From contig OX419762.1 in the NCBI GenBank assembly GCA_948567375.1, forward strand, positions 58,137,034-58,201,033: a DNA stretch of 64,000 bases, given 5' to 3'. The position numbers and the translations under genes are program-made. Origin of the DNA: Lunularia cruciata. Lineage: Eukaryota; Streptophyta; Marchantiopsida; Lunulariales; Lunulariaceae. The notes below the pieces were generated by a model. The model searched no databases. It saw only the letters and a program-made list of their open reading frames with translations, and was not told where the DNA came from. How positions within the stretch are numbered: the stretch's first letter is position 1; each line of letters opens with the position of its first letter. Shown in pieces: positions 32,032 to 44,495 of the stretch.

Positions 32032-33180
32032 TTGAAATTTGTGGAGAATATTCTTGATCTCGTAAACGGAAATGACGAAGACGGAAAATTGAAAGCAGCG
32101 AGGGCAGTTCCAAATCCTCATTTATCTTTGTTGCTATCAAATTTATCAATTGGAGACTGTCTCTCTTTCCACCCCGTAACCACTAGTGAAAATAGAGGAT
32201 TGAAACGCGAGCTAAGAAATCTTGCACGACGAAGCACGTTAATTGTGGACTCGGACGTGGCTACGACACTGCTAGACATTCTGCATCCAATGTTGAAATT
32301 GAAGAAGAAAATGGATCGGGGCATTTGTCTAGAGGTGTTACGCCTTCTTGGGGGCATCTTTCTGACTTTAGACAGCAGGACTTTCCGCCAAGGGCCTTCA
32401 AGTTGGCCCTTTGGTTGTACTGTATCAAGTCGAGCTATTCGAGTTGCAGTATCGCGGACCCCCCTTTCTCTTGCAAAGGTTGACAGCTCTCTATTATTGT
32501 GGCAGAGCTTTTGGGTGACTTGAACTCAATAACATCAACTGATATCGATGCATACGACTTTACACGGAGACTTGCTGCGTATGATAGATGCGGATGTCAT
32601 TCTTTTCACAAATCACTCGAGTTCAAGCTTTGCTTGTACTTTCATCTGTAGTATTTGATATGGGCAAGATATGTCAATCGGGCATAGGCCGGCATAGGGC
32701 CCCCGATTGTCAACAAGGATTTGTCATGTTTGTTGCGCATCTTCCAAAAGAGAATTCCAAGGGAGATACAACAGCAGTCTTAGAAAAGGATTTAGTCGAA
32801 CCCGAAGAGTCTGTGGAGGAGATCCGTATTACGTGTGTGGACAGCCTACAAGTGGATAATACAATCGCCAAACCGGATTCGAAGTCATTGAGATCTTCGG
32901 TACCAACTTTCCTGCTTCAACATGTGAGAAATGCAATGAGCTCCGAATTACTGGTCGTGCGAAGGGAATGGATCCTTGTACTTCGCGGGATGGTCCATCG
33001 CAGAATGAAAGCAATAGCAAAATGGCAAAATTCAGATCGTTGTGCCCTGGGTTCCAGTTTCCACACTGTGCACTGTCAAGAATCTTTGTACAGTTATTCA
33101 TGCATGCATTGTTCCAGGCCAGAGGAGATAAAGAAGTTCGTGCAATGAGATTTGCTAGAGCACTCCAGTCGCCAATCGAT
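32032..33180 (+). pseudogene. Unidentified gene fragment, probably broken host gene
   Basis: The first frame (32032-32523) starts VENILDLVNGNDEDGKLKAA and has a leucine-rich helical segment ILHPMLKLKKKMDRG. Further protein-like stretches follow in other frames (YCGRAFGDLNSI; then 32700-33148 with LEKDLVEPEESVEEIRI and LLQHVRNAMSSELLVVRREW). The repeated helices recall armadillo/HEAT-type proteins, but I cannot name the family. Frame changes and no ATG at the start suggest a pseudogene or several exons. The phrase GTTCGTGCAATGAGATTTG occurs twice (about 33138 and 33375), so there has been local duplication. Confidence 0.3.
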
Positions 33181-33578
33181 TGATACTAGTGGATATTATA
33201 GAGGGCTGAACTTGCACAGGTCGTTAGAACTTTCATGAACGTTTTGAGGATTCGAAGTCAAGCCATAAGAGACGATGCTCAGGTTGCACTAGTTGTCATC
33301 ACCGAAGCTCTAGAAGACCCAAGCTTTGACACATGTTCAGTACTTCATCACTAAAACTGAATTACAAATCGAGTTCGTGCAATGAGATTTGATAGAGGAG
33401 TAAAGTTCTTATAAAAGGTGGCTGAATCCTTCTATAGAAGTAAGGTTATCTCAAGACAATTGAACTCCTTTCAGTCCTAGAAAAAATGGAGTTGTGTTGA
33501 GGAAGAAACAATATGTAATAGAAATGATAAGATGTTTACTCAAAGATCTGCCTCAAAACTTGTGAGACGAGACTTGTG

Positions 33579-33686
33579 ATCTACCTTCTCAACCAAATAC
33601 CTACCAAAGTGGTTGAAGGTATGAGTCTAACAATCTACCTTCTCAATCAAACACCTACCCAAGTGGTTAAAAGTATGAGCAAGAAA
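33579..33686. repeat. 54-base tandem duplication
   Basis: Two imperfect units (33579-33632, 33633-33686) each begin ATCTACCTTCTCAA and contain AAGTGGTT. Confidence 0.85.
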
Positions 33687-34289
33687 CCTGATCTTCTCAT
33701 CTTAGAGTATTTGGCTACAAAACATACACGTATGTTCTATTAATCTTGTATTAAGAGCTTGATGACTCTTCCAAAGTATGCATCTTCATTGGTCATTCAA
33801 ATGAACCAAAGACTATCTGTTACTAAATCCCCTCAACCAGAGTATCCTTAGTTGAGATGTAACCTTTAATGGGACTAAGATAGGATCCATTCCTCACTCT
33901 AACGGATGGAAACCACTCTTCTATCAGGTCATGTGTCAATTTGAATTTCTTCAATATGACGCAATTGATCCAAAGGTCTTATGTCTAAAGGAGGCTTCTG
34001 CCTAAGAGACCAAAGTTTGACATTCATCGTGGGTCCAAAAACCTCTAGCTCAACTTGCTCATATGTGCTATGTAAACTTATAGATGGTTGAGGTGGATGG
34101 AGAATGAAGAACCTGACACCATTCAAGAAGCTTTGGGATCCAAGAAATTGTTAAAAACAATAAAGGAAGAATAAAATACATAAATAGAAGAAAGACTTTT
34201 TCACTCAACTCTTTATCACTTGAGAAGAAGCTGATAAATACCAAGTTCTAGATTAATTCAAATTCAAGACTTAGTACTTACTTGATGGT

Positions 34290-35480
34290 TTGGTGTAGAA
34301 GTACAAAGCAAGACTTCTTGCAAAGTGTTCCTTACAGATACAAGGTGAGAATTATGGCAAGACCTTCACTCCTATTGCAAGGATAAATTCTATCAGATTG
34401 CTCCTTGCTATTGCTCAACTTTGAAAGTGGAAATTTTGGCAACTAGATGTCAAGAATGTCTTCTTGAATGGTAATGTATAAGATGAGGTCTACATTTTGC
34501 AACCAAAAGGATTTAAGGTGCCAAGGAAGGAAGAACAAGTTTGCAGACTTCACAAAGTGTTCTACGGAGTAAAGCAAGCTCCTTAGCTTGGTTCAAAAGG
34601 ATTGACACGAACCTAAAGGAGAAAGCTTTCAAAGCTACAAGAGGTTATCTTAATTTGTAATTTTTACTATTGACATGGAAGAGTAAAAATTTTGCTATAT
34701 GTGGATGATGTTATCCTTGCAAGAAGTGATGAATAATTTTTCATGAAATTTAACTTTCAACTTGCTTCTAAACATTTGATATGATAGATTTAGGATTGCT
34801 AACCTTCTTCTTTAATATTCACTTAATTAGAGATGGAGATGCTCTTTATGTAGTACAAGGGAGTTACATTCAAGATATATGAAGCACCGTATATATGAAA
34901 CCAGTATGAAGCACCATAAACCTACATCCACACCTTTGGTACTAGCTAAAGAGTGCAAAAAGGTTCTAGAGTTGATGATGTAACGGAGAGAACACATTAT
35001 AAAAGGCTTATTAGAAAACTTCTATACTTGGTGATTACTACTAGACCAGACCTTACCTATGCATATTGTAAGCTAATTCAATGCATGGAGTTATGACTAA
35101 GAGTGTTTAAAGGTATCTTAAGGGTTTTTTTCCTATGGTCTAAAGTTTTGCTCAAATGCACTTCGAACTCTAATAGATCTTATAGATGTTGTTTGTGCTA
35201 GAGACCATAGGGATAGAAGATTCCAGATTAGGTTTTGTCTTTTTACTTGCTAGATGTGCTATGACTTAGCAAACCAAGAAACAATTCATGTCATTGATTT
35301 CTTCCACACATGCTAAATAACATGGATTATGTAAAGCAATTCAAGAAATTATATGGATTTTTCTCAATAAACTAACAAAGACTCTTTGTCTTAAATATAA
35401 CATAAGCATGGAAAGAAAGATGATTAGAGCTCCTCTCTTATGTAGAAAGCTATGTGCTACCTCCTAAAGGACACCATTGA
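34290..35480 (+). mobile_element. copia reverse transcriptase and RNase H relic
   Basis: Plus-strand translations show copia pol remains: YGKTFTPIARINSIRLLLAIA, FWQLDVKNVFLNG, VYILQPKGF, VCRLHKVFYGVKQAP, then LLYVDDVILA (YVDD near 34691-34715), and TTRPDLTYAYC of the RNase H region. Many stops and frame changes break it. No LTRs were recognised, so it is a fragment from a family different from the copia element at 11-32 kb. Confidence 0.75.
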
Positions 35481-37620
35481 ACAGTTAGTGAAGATGAAAA
35501 AAAATTTGCAACCAAAGATACAAAATTACCAGAGTATAACCATGGTGTATAATGTCTTCCTTCTTCCTAAAGGCAATGATTGTTACTACTCTTGCTTGAA
35601 TGTTGGCTAGTGCCAATGACTCTATTTTTAGGATATTTTGCAACCACTACATCAAACATGGTATGTCATCTGATGGGATCCGCTCTCACACACCAAGTAG
35701 ATGGTCCAAGTAAATCCAACAATTGCTCAATCTAAATATCACACAATGTAGATCATAAGATCCATGCCACTATATTTCAGATGGTTTCATGAACCCCTAT
35801 AGTGCTCCCCATCTATGGCATATTGTAAAATATGTAAGCCATGTGTGTCATATGGATATCCACAAGTGCACTAGTCTAGTAGCCTTAGAAGTACTTGTTG
35901 TTATAAACCCAAATGTAGGTGGAGTGCCATAGTTAAGTCCTCTAATATGAAGCAAAAGTTCCCACTCAAAGAGGAAACATAAGGTCAAGCTCCAAAGCCT
36001 TTCTATCTATAAGAGAGAATCCTATCTCTATGAAGTAAGGCATGTCAATAAAGATTTTTGCAAGGGTATGAGTGTGTATATATTTATTAAGTCCACTTGA
36101 ATCTTCCTAAATTAGTGATACAAAGTCAATAAACATAGAAAGTAATGTGCTTATGAGCTTTGATAATAAGTAATGAGACAAATGAAGATACTAGAAACCA
36201 TAAGTGCATGAGTTTATCATTTTAAGATGCCAAAAAAAGGGTGACCATAGTGGAAGAACCTATTTGCTAGTAGGAGGGCCACTAGAGCCCATGCTCTTAA
36301 ATAAGCTCATTGAGCAATGACCTCTTTCAATATGAGACCACATCCTCCTATAATTATAGAAAGAGTTATCTATAGCTTACACTACTCATCTAATAGTCAT
36401 AGGAGCATGGTACATACCATCAAATGTTTAGCATATAGTACTGTCAAATGTATATAAATGAGTTAGGAGTACATTTCTGGATTGGGAAGTATGTGCCAAA
36501 TAGAAGACTCTAGGGACAAAGCATCTCTTTAAAATGGAATAGACCACCCATGTGTTCCCTAATAGGAGGAGAAAATGAGCATGAACTATGAACCAAAGTG
36601 TTTAATAATATACAAAAATCATCCTCTCCTAGAGGAGAACCCAAAACCTTCAAACCTCATACAAGAAAACAAAACCTTGGTGGGAAGTCTAAGGGAATGA
36701 GGACTGCTTGTTGACTCCAGACCTTCTATTTACAGGTTTAAATTCATATACCCAAGTTCTTTAAGCAGAGCATAAAAGCAAACAAGGCTTGAATTACATT
36801 TTTCAAAGGGCTCAAGTTATGCATATCATTTGAAAGTAATGGAAAAATTATGATAAAAAAGTGATTACAACTTTCCGCAAAGCTATGAAGTGAGCTATAG
36901 CAAATAGAGACCCACTAGGGGATCTCCCTAGAGTATGCACTTGGAAAGTGCCAAATGTATAGACTTCCCTTTGGTAGTATGATGGCCATATAACCCAAAA
37001 AAATCTATGTTATAGAAAGTGTGCACAAATAGGAATAAGGAGTGAATTTGATCCCTTGTTGAGCAAAGAGCACAAAACTCAACAAGAACTAGTATTGAAT
37101 GTATTTGAGATTTCAACTTGGACAACCATCCAATTGGGATGGATGTCCAACAAAGGTCATATGCCAATAGTAATCATCTTACAACCAACTAGCTACAAAA
37201 AACCAATATGGAGATAAAAAGGATGAAAAGAAGTGTCAAAGTTGTAGATATATAGTCCATGAGAAAAAATCTAGGAAAAGGTCCTCAATAAGAATGGGGT
37301 TTACCCCAAAATATCAAATATCTTCTTTGAAAGAACAAGGAGACAAGATGTACCAATTAAAGCTATTGGAATGTGGGAAATAGACTAAAGCATAAGCAAA
37401 GAAAGATTTTATAGGTAATACCAACTCATTTGGGTGACAATCATGGAGGAAAGAAGGAAGGTCATAAGTAGCAAAGTGGATGGAGAGGCTATAGAGCAAC
37501 TAAAGTATCAATGGAGAAAGGTGTTGATCTGAAGAGTGATAATTCTTAGGTCTACTATCTTCATTGACCAACCTAACCTAATATCAAGGAACAAGAAACA
37601 TGTTGATGCTTTGGAGGTAG
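35481..37620. other. No gene seen; decayed repeat-like sequence
   Basis: AT-rich and similar in texture to the flanking retrotransposon relics. The open frames at 36928-37167 and 37314-37499 (-) show no motif I can defend. Confidence 0.4.
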
Positions 37621-37624
37621 ATCT

Positions 37625-38058
37625 TGAGTGTAATAATAGAGAGTTAGCATAAGCTAAATATAGCCAACATGAGGTAGAAGTAGTATATATCTAGGAAATT
37701 CTAAGAATGTTTTAGAAGCATCCAAGAATCTTCTTGGGGAGGAGATTTTAGGAACTTTCTAAGAATATAGTAACTTGTACACCAATTTGACTAAGCTGAG
37801 GTTAACTTAGCTTATATGCCAAGTAAATGGCTAGTTTAGCCTGTATGTCGAGTTAAAAATTAACTTAACTTGCATTCCAAGAAAAGCAATTTCTACAAAG
37901 AACTTTTGTTGGACGCTTCTTAGGAGGCTTGTACCTAAATTCTCTATACATACCAAAGCCAAAGCTTAGACTAAGCATTAAGAGTTTAACTCATTTGAAA
38001 TTTCCTATGTGATCTTCACTTCTCTTAATAATCTTATCTATTTTTTATATTGGTATTA
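37625..38058 (+). repeat. gypsy-2 left LTR
   Basis: It aligns in inverse orientation with 40890-41335 (for example CATACCAAAGCCAAAGCTTAG here against TACCAAAGCCAAAGCTCATA read in reverse there). It contains a heat-shock-element-like run at 37695-37717. The start is approximate. Confidence 0.65.
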
Positions 38059-39654
38059 GAGTAAGAATAGGATGGATGAAATCTATCGAACACAAAATCC
38101 ATTTCTCCCAAAACATTAGCACTTTCAAGTTTATGTATTACCAAAGCATAATTTCACAAAATTCATCATTTCATACTTTGGTCACAATTTTCTAAAAAAA
38201 ATCTTATTGTTCAATAAGCCATTGATCCTCCAATTGTACGTTAAAGCAATAGACAGGTTGACCTAAGTAGATAATAAGATAGTTTAGTAGAGTAGAAGTA
38301 GTGGCAAGGATGCCTGAAGTTATCATTGTTATGAAATAACAAATTGAGCTACAAATCTCAAGAGGATTGAAGGCAAATGCTTTTAGCTTTAAGTCAATTA
38401 GATAGAGTGGTAAAACTACAATGGTTATTCTAGGTGGAGCAGACTCAAAGACAATTCTTTGCCTAATTTTGACATGGGAAGAATTCAAGAGTAAAATCAT
38501 TAGGAGGTTCTAAGCCATGAATGCTATACAAGATTGATTGGGATAATTGAGGTTCGTTGGATTTGTGAGAAGTCATATTTCTCAATTGCAAAAACACCAT
38601 GATGTTGATTCCAAACACACATGAAAGCAATACCTTGGATTGGTTTTTGATAAGCTTGAAATTGCATACCAAATTAGAAGCATCCATGTGCAAGAAAACA
38701 TATAGAAGAAGCCATGCAAATGGCTAAAAAAAAGCGCTTTGACTCCTTGGCTATCAAAACTTAGTCTTGACCTAGAACTCCACAAAATTTGCAAACACAC
38801 CAAGCATGGGTGGAAGATCTAGCATCAACAAAAATTGATACCATCCAACAAAGACTACTTGGCACAACAAGCCAAGAACTATTGTAAAAAAAATGGTAGT
38901 TACTTCTTCTATTGCCAAATTGAATATTATATTATTGAATTTATAAGCAAGAATGGATGACCTAAACCAATTTCCAGAATGGAGTTCTTAGAGTATGATA
39001 ATGGAAGAAACAAAGAGTCCCAATAAGGGATATTGAGTCACTTACTAAAAATTTGATTACTTCAAGGTATGATATTAGATCATGGTTGTAAGAATTTGAT
39101 TGATAGTTGGAGTTTTGAGAATTACGTGTCCATATAATTAGCAAAAGAATTAAGTATTCCTATCAAATTGGTATTATTATCAAATTGATGATGGCAAATG
39201 GTAGTAAGGTTCTACATTCTATATCATATTTTGTTCCATTCAAGATTGGAAAGGGATATTCAAAGTGTATGAGATTTGTAGTTTCTTTATATTACAAGAT
39301 CATTCTAGCTATTCTTTGGCTTGAATATCATAAGATTCAATTTGATCAGGCCCCGTGAAAAATTTAAGTACAACACCAAAGTAAAAGGATTATCCTTTAT
39401 ATTGTTTGATATATTTGAGAAAAAATATCTAAGAGTAATCATTTCCAAGATGAAAAATTTATCAATATAGCAATTATAGATCATGCTTTGGAAGAAGGTG
39501 TTCCTATCTTTCTTTGTGGATAAAACCTATTGAAGAAGGAGAATTCTGATGAGGATAAGACATCTCAAAAAACAATGGTTGATACTCCCCAAGGGTTCAT
39601 ACTAAGTTGTATGGAATACTTCTCCAACACTCATGATGAAAAAGGAGAAAATCA

Positions 39655-40662
39655 AGACTACTACTAATTGGTCTACTCTTAAGAATTTCGTTGAAGTTTG
39701 GGGATTTACTAGGTTGGTTACTTTTTACCAACGGTTTATCCACTATAATGCTCATGTGGTTGCACCCTTGAATGATCTCTTTGAAAGACAACAAGCTTTG
39801 AGAGGACCACCAAGCAAGAAAAAGTATCCAAAAACTTTAAGGATATGGTATCTTCATAAACTTTCCTCAAACCATATGATCCTCAACTATATTATGTGGT
39901 TGATTTTGATGCTTCTATGTTTATAACTGGATTTGGACATTTATAATTAGATACTTTTTGAGAAAGTTCATTGCCAAACAAAGTTCAAGATTGCTTTACA
40001 ATAAGACCCTTTTTTCATCTTGGGCAAAGTCATCTTGTAATACATGACAAGGAGTACAACACCTTTCATTCAAAGATGACATTCTATTTTGCAAGATCTA
40101 AATCTACATTCTATACAACTATAAGAGATTTACAACTTGTGCAACTTCAAGAGATGCATGACTAACCAATTGCTGGTCATATGGGTGTGAATAAGACCTT
40201 GAGTACTTTACAACATCAATGGTGGTAGCCAAACATTAGCATAAGAGGTTTGAGAATTAATCTAATCTTGGAAGTGCTACCAATGCAACCAAACCATCAA
40301 CCAAAAAACAGATAGACTACTTTCTAATCTCAAATCTATATTACCAATAAGAACATGTATGTCTAGATCTCATCACATATTTATCAAAGATGGATCAAGG
40401 CCATATAAAAATAATATTGTTTATCAATAAGCTTAGTAAACATATTCATCTAGCACTCGTCATGGATACCAGGGATACTCCAACATTGGCCAAGATCAAC
40501 TTCAACATTGTCTTTGAATACCATAAGATGCCAAGGGTTCTTATCTTTAATCATGATACTCAATTCATTTGTAAATTTTGCCATACATTTTTCAAACTCC
40601 TCAACACCAAGCTTACTTTATCTATAGCCTATCATCCTCAAATTGATGTGCAAATAGAATGA
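39655..40662 (+). pseudogene. gypsy-2 pol fragments (reverse transcriptase end, integrase)
   Basis: Three separate stretches belong to pol. 39655-39800 holds the last part of the reverse transcriptase (FTRLVTFYQRFIHYNAHVVAPLNDLF, the FLGLxxYYRRFI region). 40140-40240 has the HHCC start of integrase (HD.PIAGHMGVNKTL). 40390-40662 has the core with DRLSKHIHLA-like and HDTQF segments (second catalytic Asp) and the AYHPQIDVQIE segment before the Glu. Stops separate the pieces and the middle of pol is deleted. Confidence 0.7.
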
Positions 40663-40889
40663 GAAAATTGCATTTTGGAAGATGTGTTATGTGCCTTTCT
40701 CAATTTTCAACACATTGATGAGATGCTTGTTTCTCAATTGCTAAATTTGCCTACAATCTTTCCAAGCATGCAAGTACAAGCTTTTCTCTCTTCTTCCTTA
40801 ACTATGGGCAAGATCTATTTTTCCAATTTCTCTTCTTATTCTACCACCATCTGATGTCCCTCATACTTCCACCTTCTTGTCCATACTAT

Positions 40890-41335
40890 TTGTGTCTTTA
40901 CATTAAGTAATGTAAAAGGCCCAAGACCAAGGAGAGATATAGTAGAATGGAAGATCACATTGGGACACTTGAATGAGAGAGACTTCAAATGCCTAGTATG
41001 AGCTTTGGCTTTGGTATTAATATGGAGCATACAAGGCCTTGAGAAGTTTCTCAAGACTCTTCTTTAAGCCGCTTTCTTGGAGTGTAAGCCAAGTTAACTG
41101 AGAAGCTTCTCAAGAAGTTTCCTTCTAGAAGTCGCTTACTTGGCGTGCAAGCTAAGCTAGTTAGAAGCTTCTAGAAGCTACCCACTTGGAGTGCAAGCTA
41201 AGCTAGCCGGGAAGCTTCCTAAGAAGCTTCTCGGCTAGGCTAATTTATAATTTGTAATATTCTAGGCTAATTTTCCCTATTTGCTACTTTGTTAGCCTTA
41301 ACTAACTTTGTTGCTAAAGTCCATATTGTTATATA
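40890..41335 (-). repeat. gypsy-3 3' LTR with heat-shock-element-like arrays
   Basis: It follows the chromodomain and a G-rich tract. It contains three repeats of a unit with AGCTTGCACTCCAAG-like and GAAGCTTCT-like parts (about 41050-41240). A perfect nGAAnnTTCnnGAAn sits at 41163-41177, with several GAAnnTTC dimers around it (41101-41130, 41211-41230). Confidence 0.7.
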
Positions 41336-41480
41336 TTCCCCCACCGCTAGTTGGTAATGTCCTTATAGCCATTGAAGCTTCAAACTCTTTAATGGTCATT
41401 TTTGCATTCTGGAGATGAGAAAGAGGTTCCCATGTGGAATCACAAAGGGGATACGCTTTCCAAACAACCTTGTACTCCAT
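41298..41480 (-). pseudogene. gypsy-3 chromodomain
   Basis: A frame of about 60 codons: EYKVVWKAYPLCDSTWEPLSHLQNA, a clear chromodomain core (YxVxWKGYPxxxxTWEP) followed by an acidic helix (TIKEFEAS). It forms the C-terminus of the chromovirus integrase and would bind methylated histone tails. The frame is intact over the domain, but the element upstream is deleted. It lies just before the LTR. Confidence 0.8.
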
Positions 41481-42224
41481 ATGTTGTCAACGGCCTCATT
41501 GAATATAGCAACATGCAAGGATACGATCAACTTTTTACTCCTCATGATCAATAATAAGGACAAGAGAAAAAAAATATGGGTTAGGAACAAAGGGTTTCAA
41601 CTTAGAAATATGAAAGATAAGGTGGATATGCATATAACAAGGCAAGGCAAGTCAATAAGCAAAAAAAGAGATGATTTGGGTGATATCAAAGGATCCTATC
41701 CAATTAGGGGTGAATTTTTGAACTTGGGTATCAATTTGGAGGGGTATGTTACTAGAGGAGAGCATGATCTTATCACCAATTTGAAAGGTGAGATCATGAT
41801 AATGGTGGTCTGCATATTGTTTTTACCATTTTTGAGGAACAAGGAGATGAGATTTGGCTTGTTGGAGGGATTGGGATATGGTGGTCAAGAAGGTGGAAGT
41901 ATGAGAGACATGAGATGGAGGAGGAGCAAAAAGGGCATCAAGAACAAGTGGATCTTGGCTAAAATTGAGAGAGAAAATAGAGAATCTAGTGCATTCAGGC
42001 AAGCACCGGTGGCCTGAATGCACCGGATCAAGAGCCGGAGCAAATGCAATAAAACTTTCATTTGACGTAGTTTCTTAGGACTTCACACACATGATTTACA
42101 TGTTCTACCTCCATCTTGCTATAGATTATAATATCATCTAAGAACACCACCACATACCAATCCAATAGCGCATCCAACACCTGATGCATTTAATCCATGA
42201 AGACTATTGGATCCATGGACTATT

Positions 42225-42850
42225 GTAACAAGGTCACCTCTTTGTTCCTCTAGCCTTGGAGTTATATGGAGCGATGGACATAACTTTCGATACATTTGTC
42301 AAGGAGTGCACAAAAGTTTTTCATGTTATGCGCTAAGGGTACCACTTTCACTCTCATACTTTGTAGTATATTTAGACAACATGTGTACATTGCTCTAGAG
42401 AGTACAGTGGCTAGTGCAATCCATATGAGAGCAATCACACTAGGTGATGTTTCTTCTGATGCTCCAATTGTTTGTAGACCATATGACTTGCATAGCTCGA
42501 ATCTCTTAGGTACAATATGGCAGATTTCTCATATAGACTCTATTGGGGCCTAGCCCCATTTTGCTTGTTTGTAGACCATATGACTTGCATAGTTCGGATC
42601 TCTTAGGTGCAATATGGCAGATTTCTCATATAGACTCTATTGGGACCTAGCCCCATTTTGCTTTTTGGTTCGGCTCTCTTGTTTGGTTTGATGGGGTCTT
42701 CCCATCCTTCATGTTCTCTACACGGTTGTCTAACCCCATTTTACCTAACCCCATTTTACCTTTCTTTTTTTTTGTCTCTCCCTTCTCCCTTGTACGGCTT
42801 GATGGGGGTCTTCCCTTCCTTTGTGTTTGCTAGTCGGTCGCCCTTTCCCC
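42225..42850 (+). mobile_element. Second copy of the REL-type non-LTR element, 3' end only
   Basis: The plus-strand equivalent of 7963-8410. It starts within the protein tail (GHLFVPLALELYGAMDITFDTFVKEC, one stop near the end) and continues through the 3' UTR to GGTCGCC near 42842. A 97-base unit of the 3' UTR is repeated in tandem (42471-42567 and 42568-42664). The GTCTTCCCATCC segment is also duplicated further on (42698 and about 42808). It cuts off the gypsy-3 relic at about 42205-42225. Confidence 0.75.
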
Positions 42851-43007
42851 TTCCGCTTCCTTCCTGACTTTATCTTCATTTGGCCACATTGTCTCTCCAC
42901 ACAATACTCCTAAAATACTCAGTCACATTCCCTTTACAACAAAGGCTAACCCTAGTTTTCCTGTCTGACTTTATCTTATCTTGATTTGGCTTAGGTCGCT
43001 GATACCC

Positions 43008-43207
43008 NNNNNNNNNNNNNNNNNNNNNNNNNNNNNNNNNNNNNNNNNNNNNNNNNNNNNNNNNNNNNNNNNNNNNNNNNNNNNNNNNNNNNNNNNNNNN
43101 NNNNNNNNNNNNNNNNNNNNNNNNNNNNNNNNNNNNNNNNNNNNNNNNNNNNNNNNNNNNNNNNNNNNNNNNNNNNNNNNNNNNNNNNNNNNNNNNNNNN
43201 NNNNNNN
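43008..43207. other. Assembly gap (200 N)
   Basis: Exactly 200 undetermined bases, so the gap size is probably nominal. Sequence on either side cannot be assumed adjacent. Confidence 0.99.
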
Positions 43208-44495
43208 ATGAAACTAATTGTGCTTTCTCGCAGCGGCACGATCGTCCCTCTTAAGAGTATACTACATTTGATCTTCTGATTGCTGTATGTCAGTTTGAAT
43301 ACTATTATCAATGTAATCTCCAACACTATACACAATCTAGCATCATACGAGATTATTAAGAGGATAGAGAGACGCAACAGAACAAGTTTTCTTGATTCTC
43401 ATTCCTGATGCTTGTAGACAGCTTACAAGCCGAATTCGATCTAATCTCATAAATCAGTATGAAACAGAAGATCAGAGTGTACAAAATAAGCAGCGTAATG
43501 AAAATTAAGTTCGAGTGGTTCATAACTTCTCCATGCCACTACACACTTTCCTTATTCTTAATCTGTATTGAAGAATTAGCATCATATACAGCATGTTTGG
43601 AACGCTGCACTGTGAATTGGAGGAGAAGAAGTTACAAAATGTGGTACATCTCAGTCATGGTTACTTTAGAGATCTCGCAAAGTCCTCTTGTGTACGAGGT
43701 TAATTCCTTGATTCCAGGAATCTATCAGCGTTTGACCATCGTATCCGGCTGAGAGTTCCGCAGATATAAAGACAGCATCATCAGATCGCAGCCATACAAG
43801 AGGAATACCGCTAATTGAAAAAAGCATTCAGACAAAGAGGCCCGCATCGAGTACCTTTTGCACATGCAGCGGCTAAATCTTCCTTTCGTCTCTGTGCCAA
43901 TGCTCGTTGCGGTGCTCACATTTGCTTAAAGAGCATTGATGAGTACGGTAGCGTTTTGAGATACATTTATCGAAGCCGTAGTCTGGACAATTCTTGCTTA
44001 CAAGCAACTTCCCAGTTCTGCCGCCGAGCGGAAACTCTCGCTGAGCTTCACTATCAATGTTGAGGAGGAATCAACATTCCTTCGTCAGGATATAAAGCTG
44101 AATACTAACTCCTGGTGTGCCATTTATAGCGTCTGAATGAACAACTTAATGTCTCGAACGCAGTCGGCATTTGGAACGTCAAATCTGCTCCACACTTCCA
44201 GAGACCCGAGCTAAAGATGCCTCGAAAACGTGCAACTCAGGCCAGAGCTGTACATCTCCCTTCGAACACAGATCTCTCATCTCCCTTCCCATGGGCGTGA
44301 TATCTAGTGTTCGAACACAAATCGAACCCTAGAAGAGACACAAATCCGCAACACATCGCGAAAAATCTTGAAGTATCTTAAGCGGCGCGGAAGTTTAGTC
44401 GCTAAAGGTGATATCAATGCAATCCCGGACAACGACCGTGGCTACGCTGCATTCCAGTTCCGATCAAGTGCAGCATCAACGTAGTCACGTAACGA

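Larger units (their letters stand above)
37625..40890 (+). mobile_element. Ty3/gypsy chromovirus relic (gypsy-2)
   Basis: A left LTR (about 37625-38058) is followed by a primer-binding site (TGGTATTAGAGTA, 38062-38074). Gag remains (LTWEEFKSKIIRRF near 38470) and a protease trace (YYKIILAILWLEYHKI, about 39290) come next. Then the end of the reverse transcriptase (VEVWGFTRLVTFYQRFI, about 39690) and integrase pieces (GHMGVNKTLSTLQ, about 40180; 40390-40662 with FEYHKMPRVLIFNHDTQFI and SIAYHPQIDVQIE). The catalytic reverse transcriptase core is missing. The 3' end stops at about 40890, where an oppositely oriented copy of the same family begins. Confidence 0.75.
40890..42205 (-). mobile_element. 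Ty3/gypsy chromovirus relic (gypsy-3), tail-to-tail with gypsy-2
   Basis: On the minus strand from about 42205: a reverse transcriptase piece (LDWYVVVFLDDIIIYSK, with LDD), then a jump to the integrase end (HRCLPECTRFS, APPPSHVSHTSTFL), the chromodomain, a polypurine tract (GGTGGGGGAATATA) and an LTR (about 41335 down to 40890). The APPPSHVSHTSTFL segment recurs on the plus strand at about 40840-40885 as the end of gypsy-2, so both relics are the same family. Confidence 0.75.

Noticed and set aside
41415-42017. 200-codon plus-strand open frame
   Set aside because: It is the antisense shadow of the gypsy-3 integrase end and chromodomain on the minus strand.
42991-43377. Open frames running through the N stretch
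   Set aside because: They are produced by 200 undetermined bases being read as open.
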